Positions 26,801 to 36,700 of a stretch of 64,000 nt of DNA are shown here, piece after piece. Both the position numbers and the translations under genes were made by a program. Position 1 is the stretch's first letter; every line of letters begins with the position of its first letter. Source of the DNA: Antedon bifida (lineage: Eukaryota; Echinodermata; Crinoidea; Comatulida; Antedonidae); contig OY727096.1 in NCBI GenBank assembly GCA_963402885.1, forward strand, positions 25,153,820 to 25,217,819. Reading direction: 5' to 3'. The notes beneath the pieces are model-generated. The model was not told the origin of the DNA, made no database searches, and saw nothing but the letters and a program-made list of their open reading frames with translations.

Positions 26801-28089
26801 CTCTTTGTTACTTGTATTGATTTCTTCTACATTGACAAGATAAGATATTCATTTGATCATTAATAGGATGCTTTCATTGGCAAGATTTTGAATAGGGGAG
26901 GGGGAGGGCAGGGCATAACAAGTGGGCCCTATGTTCTATCTTTTGTATTGTATTTTTCAAAATTTTGGGGATAAACATATATGTCCAAGATTTTTAACTT
27001 GGTTCTGGACTATTTTTTAATTTAAATTACCGGATTCTACATCCATATCCTCTTCGTCTTCTTCTTCATTGTCTGATGGACAACAAACAATAATTTTTAA
27101 ACGTTCATCAAGTCCCTTTCCAGCAATTTCAGCAGCTGCTTGTACTCCTTTGCGAATTTCTGGCTGACAAGAGAAAAAGCGTCCACCCCTTTGGAAACCT
27201 TTCTCGTTTAAACCTTCAAATGTTTCAACAAACCTAGACAAAAGAAAATTTGATTTTTGGTAGTAAACATTTTTATATTTTGTATTCATAACTTCAGCAC
27301 AACTTCATTGAAAAAACGTCTGAAAGATTTTATAATAATACTACTAACTTGCTGTTTATCCATGCTCTGCTTTTAGTCTCATCAAAGAACTGAACATGAA
27401 TTTTCTTTGCCCTGAAGAAAGTTGCTTCTGTGGGGTGTTTACACACTAGACTAGGCCACCAGGGAAATCCTTCAAGCTTTGCCCAGACGACATCGCCTTC
27501 TGAAAACTTGCAACTACCTGTACAAAAAGTTTAAATATGTATTGTCGGCCAAAAACATGAAAAATAAAGATTAATAAAATAAATCTGACTAATTACAGGG
27601 GTGGATTAGGAGCAGGAGTAGTGTGCACACTCAACCCCAGACCTCTTCCTTGACATTACTAATTTTAGGCCTATCCTACTTTTTGATGATAAATTATAAC
27701 ATGGAGTAACTTATTCTTTATGCCATGATTATAATTAAATTAGGCCTAGCCTAATCTAATATATTTATTATTAACTATGTTTGTTGTGCTCCTGAGTGAG
27801 TTAATAATATCCTACGAATAGAATCTATTATTATATGATCTGGCCTAGGCTATAATGATAATATAGAAACAAACATTCAGGCCGTTAAATTCTAAGCCTG
27901 AGCCTAGCTAGCGAGCTTACTCTTCGTTTCGATAGCTGTCACTCCCGGTGAGGACGCATCCTTTTCGCTGAAAAGCTTTTGCTTAGCTTGCTCTTTCGGC
28001 GATGTTGAGTTGCCACTTTTTGAATTGTTTTCTGGAGTTGATGCTTTAGGTGTCTTGTTAAAATAGCTGAATAGAGTGTTTACGGGCAT
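11805..28089 (-). CDS. MSH6: DNA mismatch repair protein MSH6, complete
   Basis: The mismatch-recognition subunit of MutS-alpha (with MSH2), acting in the nucleus. Minus-strand coding exons: 28089-27921, 27517-27349, 27233-27031, 26826-26665, 26372-26260, 26040-25807, 25534-25446, 25090-25003, 24714-24655, 24385-24311, 24172-24037, 23782-23717, 23340-23189, 22654-22583, 22481-22250, 21643-21574, 21423-21288, 21163-20991, 20614-20516, 19894-19724, 16746-16656, 16359-16204, 15621-15389, 15162-15036, 14659-14561, 14279-14075, 13943-13699, 13418-13284, 11951-11805. All are GT-AG and in phase, giving 1368 aa (human about 1360). A PIP-like start motif (NTLFSYF) is followed by a PWWP domain (PWWP at 75-78), an acidic Ser/Glu linker (about 165-290) and a T/P-rich stretch. 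The mismatch-binding Phe-Tyr-Glu is at 433-435, Walker [10 protein letters not shown] at 1142-1150 and Walker B LVLLDE at 1217-1222. All catalytic landmarks are intact. An in-frame ATG at 28176 exists, but 28089 puts the PIP motif at the N-terminus as in the family. Confidence 0.97.
15832..16006. mobile_element. MITE family A, copy 3, MSH6 intron 22
   Basis: It begins AAGCTCTGTCTACACTATC after TA. The right end is degraded (ATAGTATAGACAGAA). The block AGCACTACCATATTTAAGCAT is repeated inside, so this copy is longer than its relatives. Confidence 0.8.
16783..17167. mobile_element. TTAA-flanked MITE, family C, MSH6 intron 20
   Basis: The ends are AGATGTATTGTCCCC at the left and GGGACAATCT at the right (inverted, with a 3-bp gap). 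TTAA sits immediately outside at 16779-16782 and 17168-17171, which would suit a piggyBac- or Kolobok-like target. Related fragments occur near 20735-20780, 27535-27590 and 49738-49850 (shared blocks TGTCACATAATAG, GTGAATAACTTTATTAAA, AAAATGGCCTATT). The element starts only 36 bp upstream of the exon 21 acceptor. Confidence 0.7.
18439..18984. mobile_element. 546-bp TIR element, MSH6 intron 20
   Basis: The left end GGGACTTTATGAAACATGGC and the inverted right end GGGACTTTACGAAACACGAC match at 17 of 20 positions. TA flanks both ends (18437-18438, 18985-18986), as for Tc1/mariner-type elements. No transposase frame is present, so it is non-autonomous. Confidence 0.75.
19497..19680. repeat. 104-bp offset direct duplication, MSH6 intron 20
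   Basis: The run from AACTGTACATTGTAAATATT through AATAAAGGCCAGAAATAA occurs twice, at about 19497-19575 and 19601-19679, with a few differences. It is a local tandem duplication without coding content. Confidence 0.8.
20809..20970. mobile_element. MITE family A, copy 4, complete, MSH6 intron 18
   Basis: Both termini are present (AAGCTCTGTCTACACTAT at the left, TATACAGAGCTT at the right), with TA on each side (20807-20808 and 20971-20972). This is the clearest evidence for a TA target duplication in the family. It ends 20 bp from the exon 18 donor site. Confidence 0.88.
21889..21978. repeat. perfect 34-bp inverted repeat in MSH6 intron 15
   Basis: The left arm 21889-21922 (TGCGAGTATACGCTCTACCA...) is the exact reverse complement of 21945-21978. 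The 22-bp spacer contains an extra copy of the inner 18 bases of the right arm. In RNA this would form a long perfect stem. Confidence 0.95.
24846..24980. repeat. imperfect tandem duplication, ~76-bp period, MSH6 intron 8
   Basis: CCTTAATTCACTGAAAAAAA (24853) and CCTTAATCCAGTGAAAAAAA (24929) begin two copies. Both continue with ATGTAGTGTTRAAACATAT and ATTGCTY. No function is visible. Confidence 0.75.
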
Positions 28090-28199
28090 TTTGAAAATAC
28101 CCTGGTAGCATTTAGATGTGGAAATATTTCTATTAAAAGCATGAAAGACAACCACCGCACTCGGATCAGAATTCAAAACACATGTTGTTTATTATTAAG

Positions 28200-28209
28200 T
28201 TCGCGCGAA
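28200..28209. promoter_or_regulatory. E2F-like palindrome upstream of MSH6
   Basis: TTCGCGCGAA lies about 110 bp upstream of the MSH6 start codon and is a full palindromic match to the E2F core. MSH2 and MSH6 are cell-cycle-regulated E2F targets in mammals, so a conserved control is plausible. Binding is inferred only. Confidence 0.5.
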
Positions 28210-28249
28210 AATCAATTCTCAGGGGCTGAAGGTCAATGACACGAATTAA

Positions 28250-28257
28250 TGACGTCA
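28250..28257. promoter_or_regulatory. CRE/ATF palindrome upstream of MSH6
   Basis: TGACGTCA, the complete CREB/ATF consensus, lies 160 bp upstream of the MSH6 ATG and 40 bp from the E2F-like site. It is a single 8-bp match and may be fortuitous. Confidence 0.4.
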
Positions 28258-30208
28258 TTACAGCGCACGTTATGACATCATACATATTTCGTGTCAATGA
28301 CCTCATTAATAATAAATATTTATTATAAAAAGTACTATCTAATATAATCTAATCTGTATCTATCTAATAATAACAATTATTAATAGGCCTGGTATTAGCA
28401 TAATCACAATGTGATCAGTGTGTCCTTTTGAATTGTCCATTGAAAAATGCTTTTTTGATTGGCTGCAAGTTTAGTTTTCAGGTTTTCTGTTCATTTGTCG
28501 GAAATAGTTAAGTTTATTCTTACCTTATATTGTTTGTGGCTCCTGTTTGAATTTGAAAATGGTACTTTTCTAGAGGGCTATCTTTTTTTGGGAGTGCAAT
28601 GTTATTTTTTTTTGGTTGTTAGTCTGGAACAGAATAATGCAGGATATCACAAAAAAAAACATTTCTAGCTAGACCTAGTTGATACAAAATTGTACTGCTA
28701 CATGTAAAATAAACAACAATCATAAGACTCTACTCTAGGTGCCACCTGGAAATGGCACTCTTTCTTTTAACATGAACTTTTTGTGCCTACGAAAATTCAC
28801 TACATCGAGTTGAAAATGGTACAGTCCGATGGCAAGTGAACAAAAAACAAATTATTTAAATTCAAATCCAAATAAAGATTTATTTCAACTGCATTGAAGT
28901 TTGCTGATAAATATATTGAACATTCATATATCATGGGAAATTTATATTTCTCCATTTTCCATGATCATATATATGTTAGGAAAACCTATTTATAACCACT
29001 ATATAATAGATTTATTACATAAATTGAATAAAGTATATGTTACAAGTATACCAATCAACTCTGGCAGATGAATCAAAACATCAAAATGTAACATAAATTT
29101 TCCAACATAAAATATTGCATATTTTCATGAATAAAATTTTTAAGAGAATATACACATACATACACATCACAAAACTGGCGGCAATTAAACTCTTAATATT
29201 CATTAAAATATAACATACACAACTCTTAAAATGTTTACATTATTGGATATCATTTTTTGTGCGTTCAGCGGTTGAAATTTGCAACAAATTACATATACAG
29301 TTCGTCATATTTTAACAACTCTCTGAGACCAATGATCTAATGTGAGTTGATAAACAAAAAAAGGGGAGGGGTGTGTACGCAAACAAAGGACCGTACTGTG
29401 CATTGTTAATTGAGACCTATAGTTTTACATACATGATCGCCATACCATATCATTACCGTATATGTCATTAATTTATTAAAGTACTTTCATGTACGTCACA
29501 TAAAACTATACCTTTATTCAGGTAAATTAAATGTTCATATCATGTAAAAATTAGTAACTTAGGTATCTTTTGTGACACTACCTATCTTTGTGAAAATTAA
29601 CATTGTCATGATACTGTATGTACTTTCACTACATAAGTGAAACGTAATTAAATTGTGGTCCTTGCATATTTATTTCATATATTCTATTAATCTTTTTCAA
29701 ATTAGCATACCTATTGAAATATGTACACATAAATTTTACCCAATCAAAATTATCAATGTTTGACAAATAAAAAAAATTCCTCAAATTAAAAATTATCCCT
29801 GAAGCTAGCAAAATATTTGAAAATAAAAATAATATTGAAAATATACACTATATATTATAATAGCACTAACCCAAAATGTGTTACTATAACTCCTCCCAGA
29901 CCGCATGACAACAACACGCCCCTTTTTAGATAGAGCACCTTTTAATTCCCCTTTAGTCATTCGGCTATGTTATGTTAGGAGGGAAAATTAGTGTATTTAT
30001 TATTTTTAAACTTCAGGTGGCAGAGAGGTTATCATATTCACTAATCCATGGTGCCTGTCCATTAGACAAGAAACTGATAGTGCTATTTAAAAAAAATAAA
30101 TTTGTGATCATGGTTGGTTTAAAAATTAATTTGGTTTTTGTGAAATCCATTGTATTGCAGTAATCCATTGAAGTATTTTTACACTATATACAGTATCAGG
30201 AATAAACA
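28258..30208. other. intergenic, MSH6 5' side to sphingomyelinase 3' side
   Basis: AT-rich DNA with no recognisable exon. Open frames at 28459-28668, 29629-29811 and 29972-30163 lack any family resemblance or splice signals. No transposon termini were found by eye. Confidence 0.5.
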
Positions 30209-30692
30209 GAATCACTGAAGCAGATTTACTTCAGTAGCTGAAGTAACTGTACAGATTCACTGCAGTAAATGTAACAGTTTCACTGCAGTAACTGTAAAAG
30301 ATTCACTGCAGTAACTGAAACAGATTCACTGCAGTAACTGAAACAGATTCACTGCAGTAACTGAAACAAATTCACTGCAGTAACTGCAACAGATTCACTG
30401 CAGTAACTGCAACAGATTCACTGCAGTAACTGCAAGAGATTCACTGCAGTAAACTGTAACAGGTTCACTGCAGTAACTGCAACAAATTCACTGCAGTAAC
30501 TGCAACAGATTCACTGCAGTAACTGTAACAGTTTCACTGCAGTAACTGCAAGAGATTCACTGCAGTAACTGCAAGAGATTCACTGCAGTAACTGAAACAG
30601 ATTCACTGCAGTAACTGAAACAGATTCACTGCAGTAACTGCAACAGATTCACTGCAGTAACTGCAACAAATTCACTGCAGTAACTGCAACAG
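30209..30692. repeat. minisatellite, 23-bp unit, downstream of sphingomyelinase
   Basis: About 20 units of 23 bp with consensus CACTGCAGTAACTGCAACAG plus ATT. Each unit carries the palindrome ACTGCAGT. The first units are degenerate (from 30209), the centre is nearly uniform, and the array stops about 70 bp from the sphingomyelinase stop codon. Similar single units occur at 37443-37461 and 52215-52234. Confidence 0.95.
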
Positions 30693-30762
30693 AACGATGG
30701 CAGTAGTTTTGTGGCCAATTTTATCATCTGTCTTAATAAAATGTATTTATACAGTAAATTTA

Positions 30763-33700
30763 TTAACATAAGGTGACTGCTTTATATAATTCAACGTCGG
30801 CATCTTTACAAAATGTATCGTCATTTGAACGACCCGATTCCAGTGAACATATCTGACCTTTTCTGCAGGATTCGTCACATGTACCTGTCACATGTGATTT
30901 GTACATATTTCTGCAAAACACAAAATCAAATTTGAATTACTGCCTCAGCTAAGACGTAACATTGCTATTGTTAATTGTGGAAATGATTTCAGGTTGGGTG
31001 GGAGGGGGTGATATTGATTGAATGTAATGAAGTGTAAACAAAATGCATAAGTGAAGTGTACAGTAGTTTCAATTCCACCCACACAATGTACTCTGCCACT
31101 TCACTCCATTAATAATATGATAACATACTTTATAAATTTGTCAAATAAAGGACGGTCAGTCTTCATTCTTTGGACAAAATCATTCCAGTCTTCTGGAAAC
31201 AAGTTTTTCATTCCATACTCAGTCTAAAAAAAAGTAAAACAAATTACATACAAAAAAATATATTATTCAAGATTCCTGTTAACATAGCAAATATAGACAT
31301 ACACTACGCCATCACACTCGCACGCCCTCGTGTGTTGTTGTTGCAGTGCGCCACCTTGCGCCCTATCGAGCGACCTCGTGGTCGCCATACATATATATAT
31401 ATTATGGGTTAGTTGGTCCTAGTAGGCTTAGTGTCGATTGATATTATTTTGGTTTATTAAAAGTGTTCATATCTACGTGAAAGTGATTAGTCTTTATTGC
31501 CGTGGTGGCAGCGCATTACCCACTACCGCGAAATCGCTTCAACAAAAAGAAGACAGAGACTTTTCATACCTTTACAAATCACTGAACATTTTTCTAGGCT
31601 CCCGGACTCGATCCCGAAGTCTAGCTCGCATAGGCTAGATAATCCGATAAATCGATCGCCCTCTGTCCTCAGCCGACACGTGAGTAAAGCCTAGCCTTGT
31701 TACATTACCGTCATCCGCTCACAACATGGCTACTGCGAGAGCCCCAGAACAATGGCAACTTACCAACAATGAAACAGTCTACTCCTTTGAAAACTGGCGA
31801 CAGAATTTATTATATATTTTTTCTCTTGACGCCAATCTTTCACCATTCCTTGCTGACGCATTCACTTGGAAAATGAAAACCGCAGGAAACCCCACAAGGG
31901 GAATACTTGACGATGAGGACACTGTCTCAGCCACATGGAGAAAAACCTCGCACCAAAAAAATATTCAACTGGAATATATGTTGAGCCAAATCGCCTACTT
32001 TTGCCCAGTTATATCCAGGAATACTATTATAAAGCGATCGACATCTCTTTCTGATATTTGGCAAAAAATTTGCCAGCATTTTGGTTTCCAGTCTTTGGGA
32101 GCGCACAACTTGGATCTCCCAAACATCACTACGCTACCAGCCAAAAAACCTCAGGCCGACTCCAAAGCATGTCCCACAGCTATTGTCAACAAAGCACACT
32201 GGCCACAGTATAACAATTTTTCCAAACAAATGGCTCCTAACCAAGCCTTTTGTAAATCGTGCATTATGTGCCAATCTTCTCAACGACCACACACTTCACA
32301 CTCAACAAGTCAGTACAGATTTCTTCCAGCAGCTGATAGAAATAGTCTCGGCAATTCACATTTCGTACTCGCAGGGAACGACTATATCAAACTCCCTGAC
32401 GACGCAGAGAACGAATATACTGCACTCCCTGACGAAGAACTTTGTATCGAAGACCTCACTCAAGGTCCACAACATGATCTGCCCACCGGCCTAATCGACA
32501 AACCAGCTTCAACCAGCCAAGTCAATGTTATTCAAGCACCATCTTTGAACACATCTTTTCATCATTTCCCAGTGAAGGCGACACTTGACATTGATGCCAC
32601 TACCAATTTCATTCCAGCATCACTTAGTTTTTTTGATTTGCCTATGACACTAGCAACTCAGATTGCCCAATTCTGTATACCATTGGACTATTATTTCTGT
32701 ATTCCAGTTACTTGTCCATATTCTTTTATTTTGCTTTTACTGTGTTTTTTATTTTTTCAATTTTTGAAAGAAAGGTGGAAGGAAGTGGCGGTTGCGCCAT
32801 CACACTCGCACGCCCTCGTGTGTTGTTGTTGCAGTGCGCCACCTTGCGCCCTATCGAGCGACCTCGTGGTCGCCATACATATATATATATTATGGGTTAG
32901 TTGGTCCTAGTAGGCTTAGTGTCGATTGATATTATTTTGGTTTATTAAAAGTGTTCATATCTACGTGAAAGTGATTAGTCTTTATTGCCGCTATGTCAAT
33001 ATACATAATATTTAGATCTGTTATATCATGAATATTAAATGTGCACTCCATTGTATGGACACGATGACATATCAATACCATATTTAGGCACATCACACTT
33101 TTTTTGGTTAAACTAGTTTGATAGTGTAGACAGAACTTTATATATGTCATTTATATGAATTAGCCTACTTGATATTGTTTGCATATTGCATCTTTGATTT
33201 GCAATAAACATGTCTGATGACGACAATATCCAGAGGTATTATTGTTTCTTGTAGCTAATATTCAATATTGTAAACATGCTAAAATAAGACATTTTTATTT
33301 GTTATTTTGTTTTATGGATCATGTGACTTTACTTCATATTGTATGCAAATTTAACCTCGCAATAGTAATTATGTGATCTTACCGAAATGGTCATGTATTT
33401 GGATCGTAAATCTGGCCTTTGGCCTTTAATACATTTTGATTCCATGCAAAAAGAAATGTATCATCAGAAATATCATGTGACCAGATGTTCATTTATCCGA
33501 CCTTTGAACTTAGATGAACAATGAAATGCATGTGACATACCTTTGGATTATATGCAAATTGCCAAACTGGCTTGTTTGTGAGATTTGCTTCTGTGAGGTT
33601 TAGAATAGTGTTGTTATAGTCCAACATCATCTAAAAGAAACATAAACCACAATTTGTAATGGGTATGGACACAGTTGTAATAGAGAGTTGCTCAGATTTG

Positions 33701-36700
33701 AACTCGGACTCTGTTTGACGTAAAGATGCCCTGCCATTAGACCACATGGGTTTTAAAAATCCTCAAGACATATTGTATATAAATACCTGTCACAAAAGCA
33801 GACTAATGGGCATATTCATAAATGCCAAGGGAAACACAAAAAGATTCCTTTATATAAGTGAATACAACTCAAGTGAAATCCAAAGTAAAATATGGGCACA
33901 GACACCCAAAACTAGAAACCCCTCCAAAAAGTTTTTATGGTATAAATTTGAAATTTCGGGCCAGCCAAAACATGGTTTTGGGAGAGTTACTTACATAGGA
34001 TGAACCATTGTAGTGTCCATCCATCTCACATATCCTGTAGCCCGGATTTAGATGTTTGTATGTGGTGACACTGCCAGGCATATGTACAACATTGATTGGT
34101 CGTGATTTGTTTTTTAAATCGTACATCACCTCCAGACTCTGGATGTGAGTGTGTCCAAAGTACTGACCCGTAATAGTGCTTTCATATCTTAAGGGAAAAA
34201 AATAAAAAGGTCAGAGGTCAGAGTTTTGAACTCTGACATAATCATCTCATTGTGCCATCACATTATTCTTAGAAAAGGATACTAAACAATGGTGTGCTAG
34301 AAATTGTTCAGAACTGATGTTGAAACTGTTCTTAACCTCTGACTACACTATCAAACTATTTTGACAAAAAAGTGTGATGTACCCAAATGTGGTAGTGATA
34401 TGACATCATTGTGTCCATATGGGAACGTCACATTTGTTTGTCACATAAAGATTAATAGTGTAGACAGAGCTTTAGAAAAGGATACTAAACAATAGTGTGC
34501 TAGAAATTTGTGTACATTTTGCATGCATGGTTTGGATGTAGAGTCTATCCACTTGGCCATGGTCACTTGAATAAGCTAGGCCTAATACATACCTGTTGAC
34601 AATCTGATAATAGTTCCAGCTCCACCATTTCAAGCAATCTCCGCTACCTGGAGCAATATGCCCTAGAATGTGCACCTTTTGATTCTTATCTTCAGCCTTC
34701 TGTAGTGTTGATATCAACCATTGCAATTCACCTGCTGGGTCAGTCTCATTTATTAACAACCACCTGTATTTAAATTAATGGAAAACATAAGGAAGTTCTT
34801 AAAAGCCACCTGCATTTAAATTACCGGAAGACATAAGGACATTCTTAAAAGCCACCTGCATTGAAATTAATATACGGAAGTTCTTAACAAAAATATATTG
34901 AAAATAAAAATTAGAAGTTCTAAACAGCCACCTGAAATTAAATATAAAAATTAATAAAAAGATCTTTAATGTCACCTGCACTAATTAATAAAGAATTTAA
35001 AACTACATATACAAAATAAAATCAAATGAAAAAGAATTTGTTAGTATACTAACCAGTTTTGGTTGTTGCACATATTCATGTTTAGAGAAACAACTAGAAG
35101 ATCTGGGAAAAATTCTGTTGCATAATATCCTCCCCTACAAAAAAAGTATTAGAGACATTGGCATCATGTGTTGAATAATCTATGATGGCCCAGTACATTG
35201 GCAATGATAGGGTATTGATGCAGTGGCGTAACGGCTATGAGCGCTTCCTGGCTAAACCCGGGGGCCCCTGAGCTTATGGGGCCCCTGAGCAGTGCCCAGA
35301 GAAAAAACAGGCATTAAAATATGTCGAAAAAAGGCTAAAAATGCCCAAGGCCACTTAGGGTTCCTAAACCAGGGGCCTCAGGTCTCTACGTTACGCCACT
35401 GTATTGATGTCACAACATTGTAATACTTAGAATTTAGTCAATAGTAAGCCAACATGCTGAATAAATATTTGATTAACTATGTTGGTGTACTCTTTGTCAC
35501 CCATCAAGTAACAATGAGGTTAACATAAGGATACCTTACGTTATGGTGAGTGAGATATATATAAACTATGAAGTATGACACGAATGTGCTAGGAATTATT
35601 AAATAGCATGTTTTTGATCAACATGTTGGCATACTCTACACTGAGGTTGACACATTGTAATCAGAAGAGGTATGACACTATGAGCATGCAAAAGTCTGGT
35701 GAATGTTGTAGCAATTAATATATAGCAAGTTGTAGGAGCCTTACTGTTTTATTGTAGCCCTAGTGTCTTCAGGAAGCCAATGGGCAGTATCAATCCAGGC
35801 TTTACCAAATGCAGTATACAGCCAGTCGATAGAATTTTTACCCTTCACATACGGAGGAGGGAAGCTGGAAAAAGAAGATGTAAAAAATTAGCTGAGCCTT
35901 TATTTTATACGGTGGATTTAATGTAGAATAGTGTCACATTACACACGATTTACTGAATCTAGATTTTCCCAGTATTATAGGAAAACTCTGTAATACAGCA
36001 TCACATGTATTGTCTAGTATCAATATTATAGACTATAACCTAACCCTTAATCTAACATTACATGATAAAGGTATCACATTATGGAATTTTAATTTTTCTA
36101 TGACACTATAATTATTGTCTTGTGTGTGGAGATACGGCACTGAGAATCGAGTACATTATATGCCACTCAGCCAAGTCAACATTTGTATACCAACAGATTT
36201 TGTAGGCTTGGCAATTAATAATGAGATTGTTTGGTGGCCAAAAATCCAACTTTGCTTGCAATTTTGAATAACTCAACATATTCTTGTGTTGTTACTAAAT
36301 GTATACCTATTAACTGGGGCACTTTCATGGTTGCCAATAGCTGGGAAGATCTTGGTATTTGGGAAATACTTGAGGAGCATGTCCGTCACTTCATTGAGGA
36401 TTTCTAATTCATCGTCTTTAGTTTGATTCCAAACATTATGGGCTGGAAGATCACCTGTCATGTAAATTGCATCAAACTAAAAAAAAAAGAGAGGAGAAAA
36501 TGAATTAATTGAAATGGAGATATACTGTATTTTGACAGCCAGTCCTAGATTCAAATCCTGTTTAAAGCTCTGTCTACACTATCAAACCTGTTTGACAAAA
36601 AAAGAGTGATGTTCTCAAATATGGTTACGTAGTGATACGACATCATCATGTCCATATGGGTACATCATTGTAAGCACATGCCACTTATTAGTGGTCAAAT

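Larger units (their letters stand above)
31307..32990 (+). mobile_element. non-autonomous LTR retrotransposon (short internal region)
   Basis: Two identical 196-bp direct repeats flank about 1.29 kb that holds a primer site, one gag-like frame and a purine tract, in that order on the plus strand. No reverse transcriptase, RNase H or integrase is present. It sits in intron 10 of the minus-strand sphingomyelinase gene, antisense to it, 84 bp upstream of exon 11. Immediate flanks share only CTA, so the target duplication is unclear. Identical LTRs imply a recent insertion or gene conversion. Confidence 0.9.

Noticed and set aside
30209-30692. CRISPR-like regular repeats
   Set aside because: The units are contiguous with no unique spacers, and this is animal DNA. 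It is a minisatellite.
31302-32995. A clean 5-bp target duplication for the LTR element
   Set aside because: Flanks read CACTA and CTATG. Only CTA is shared, so a duplication cannot be claimed.
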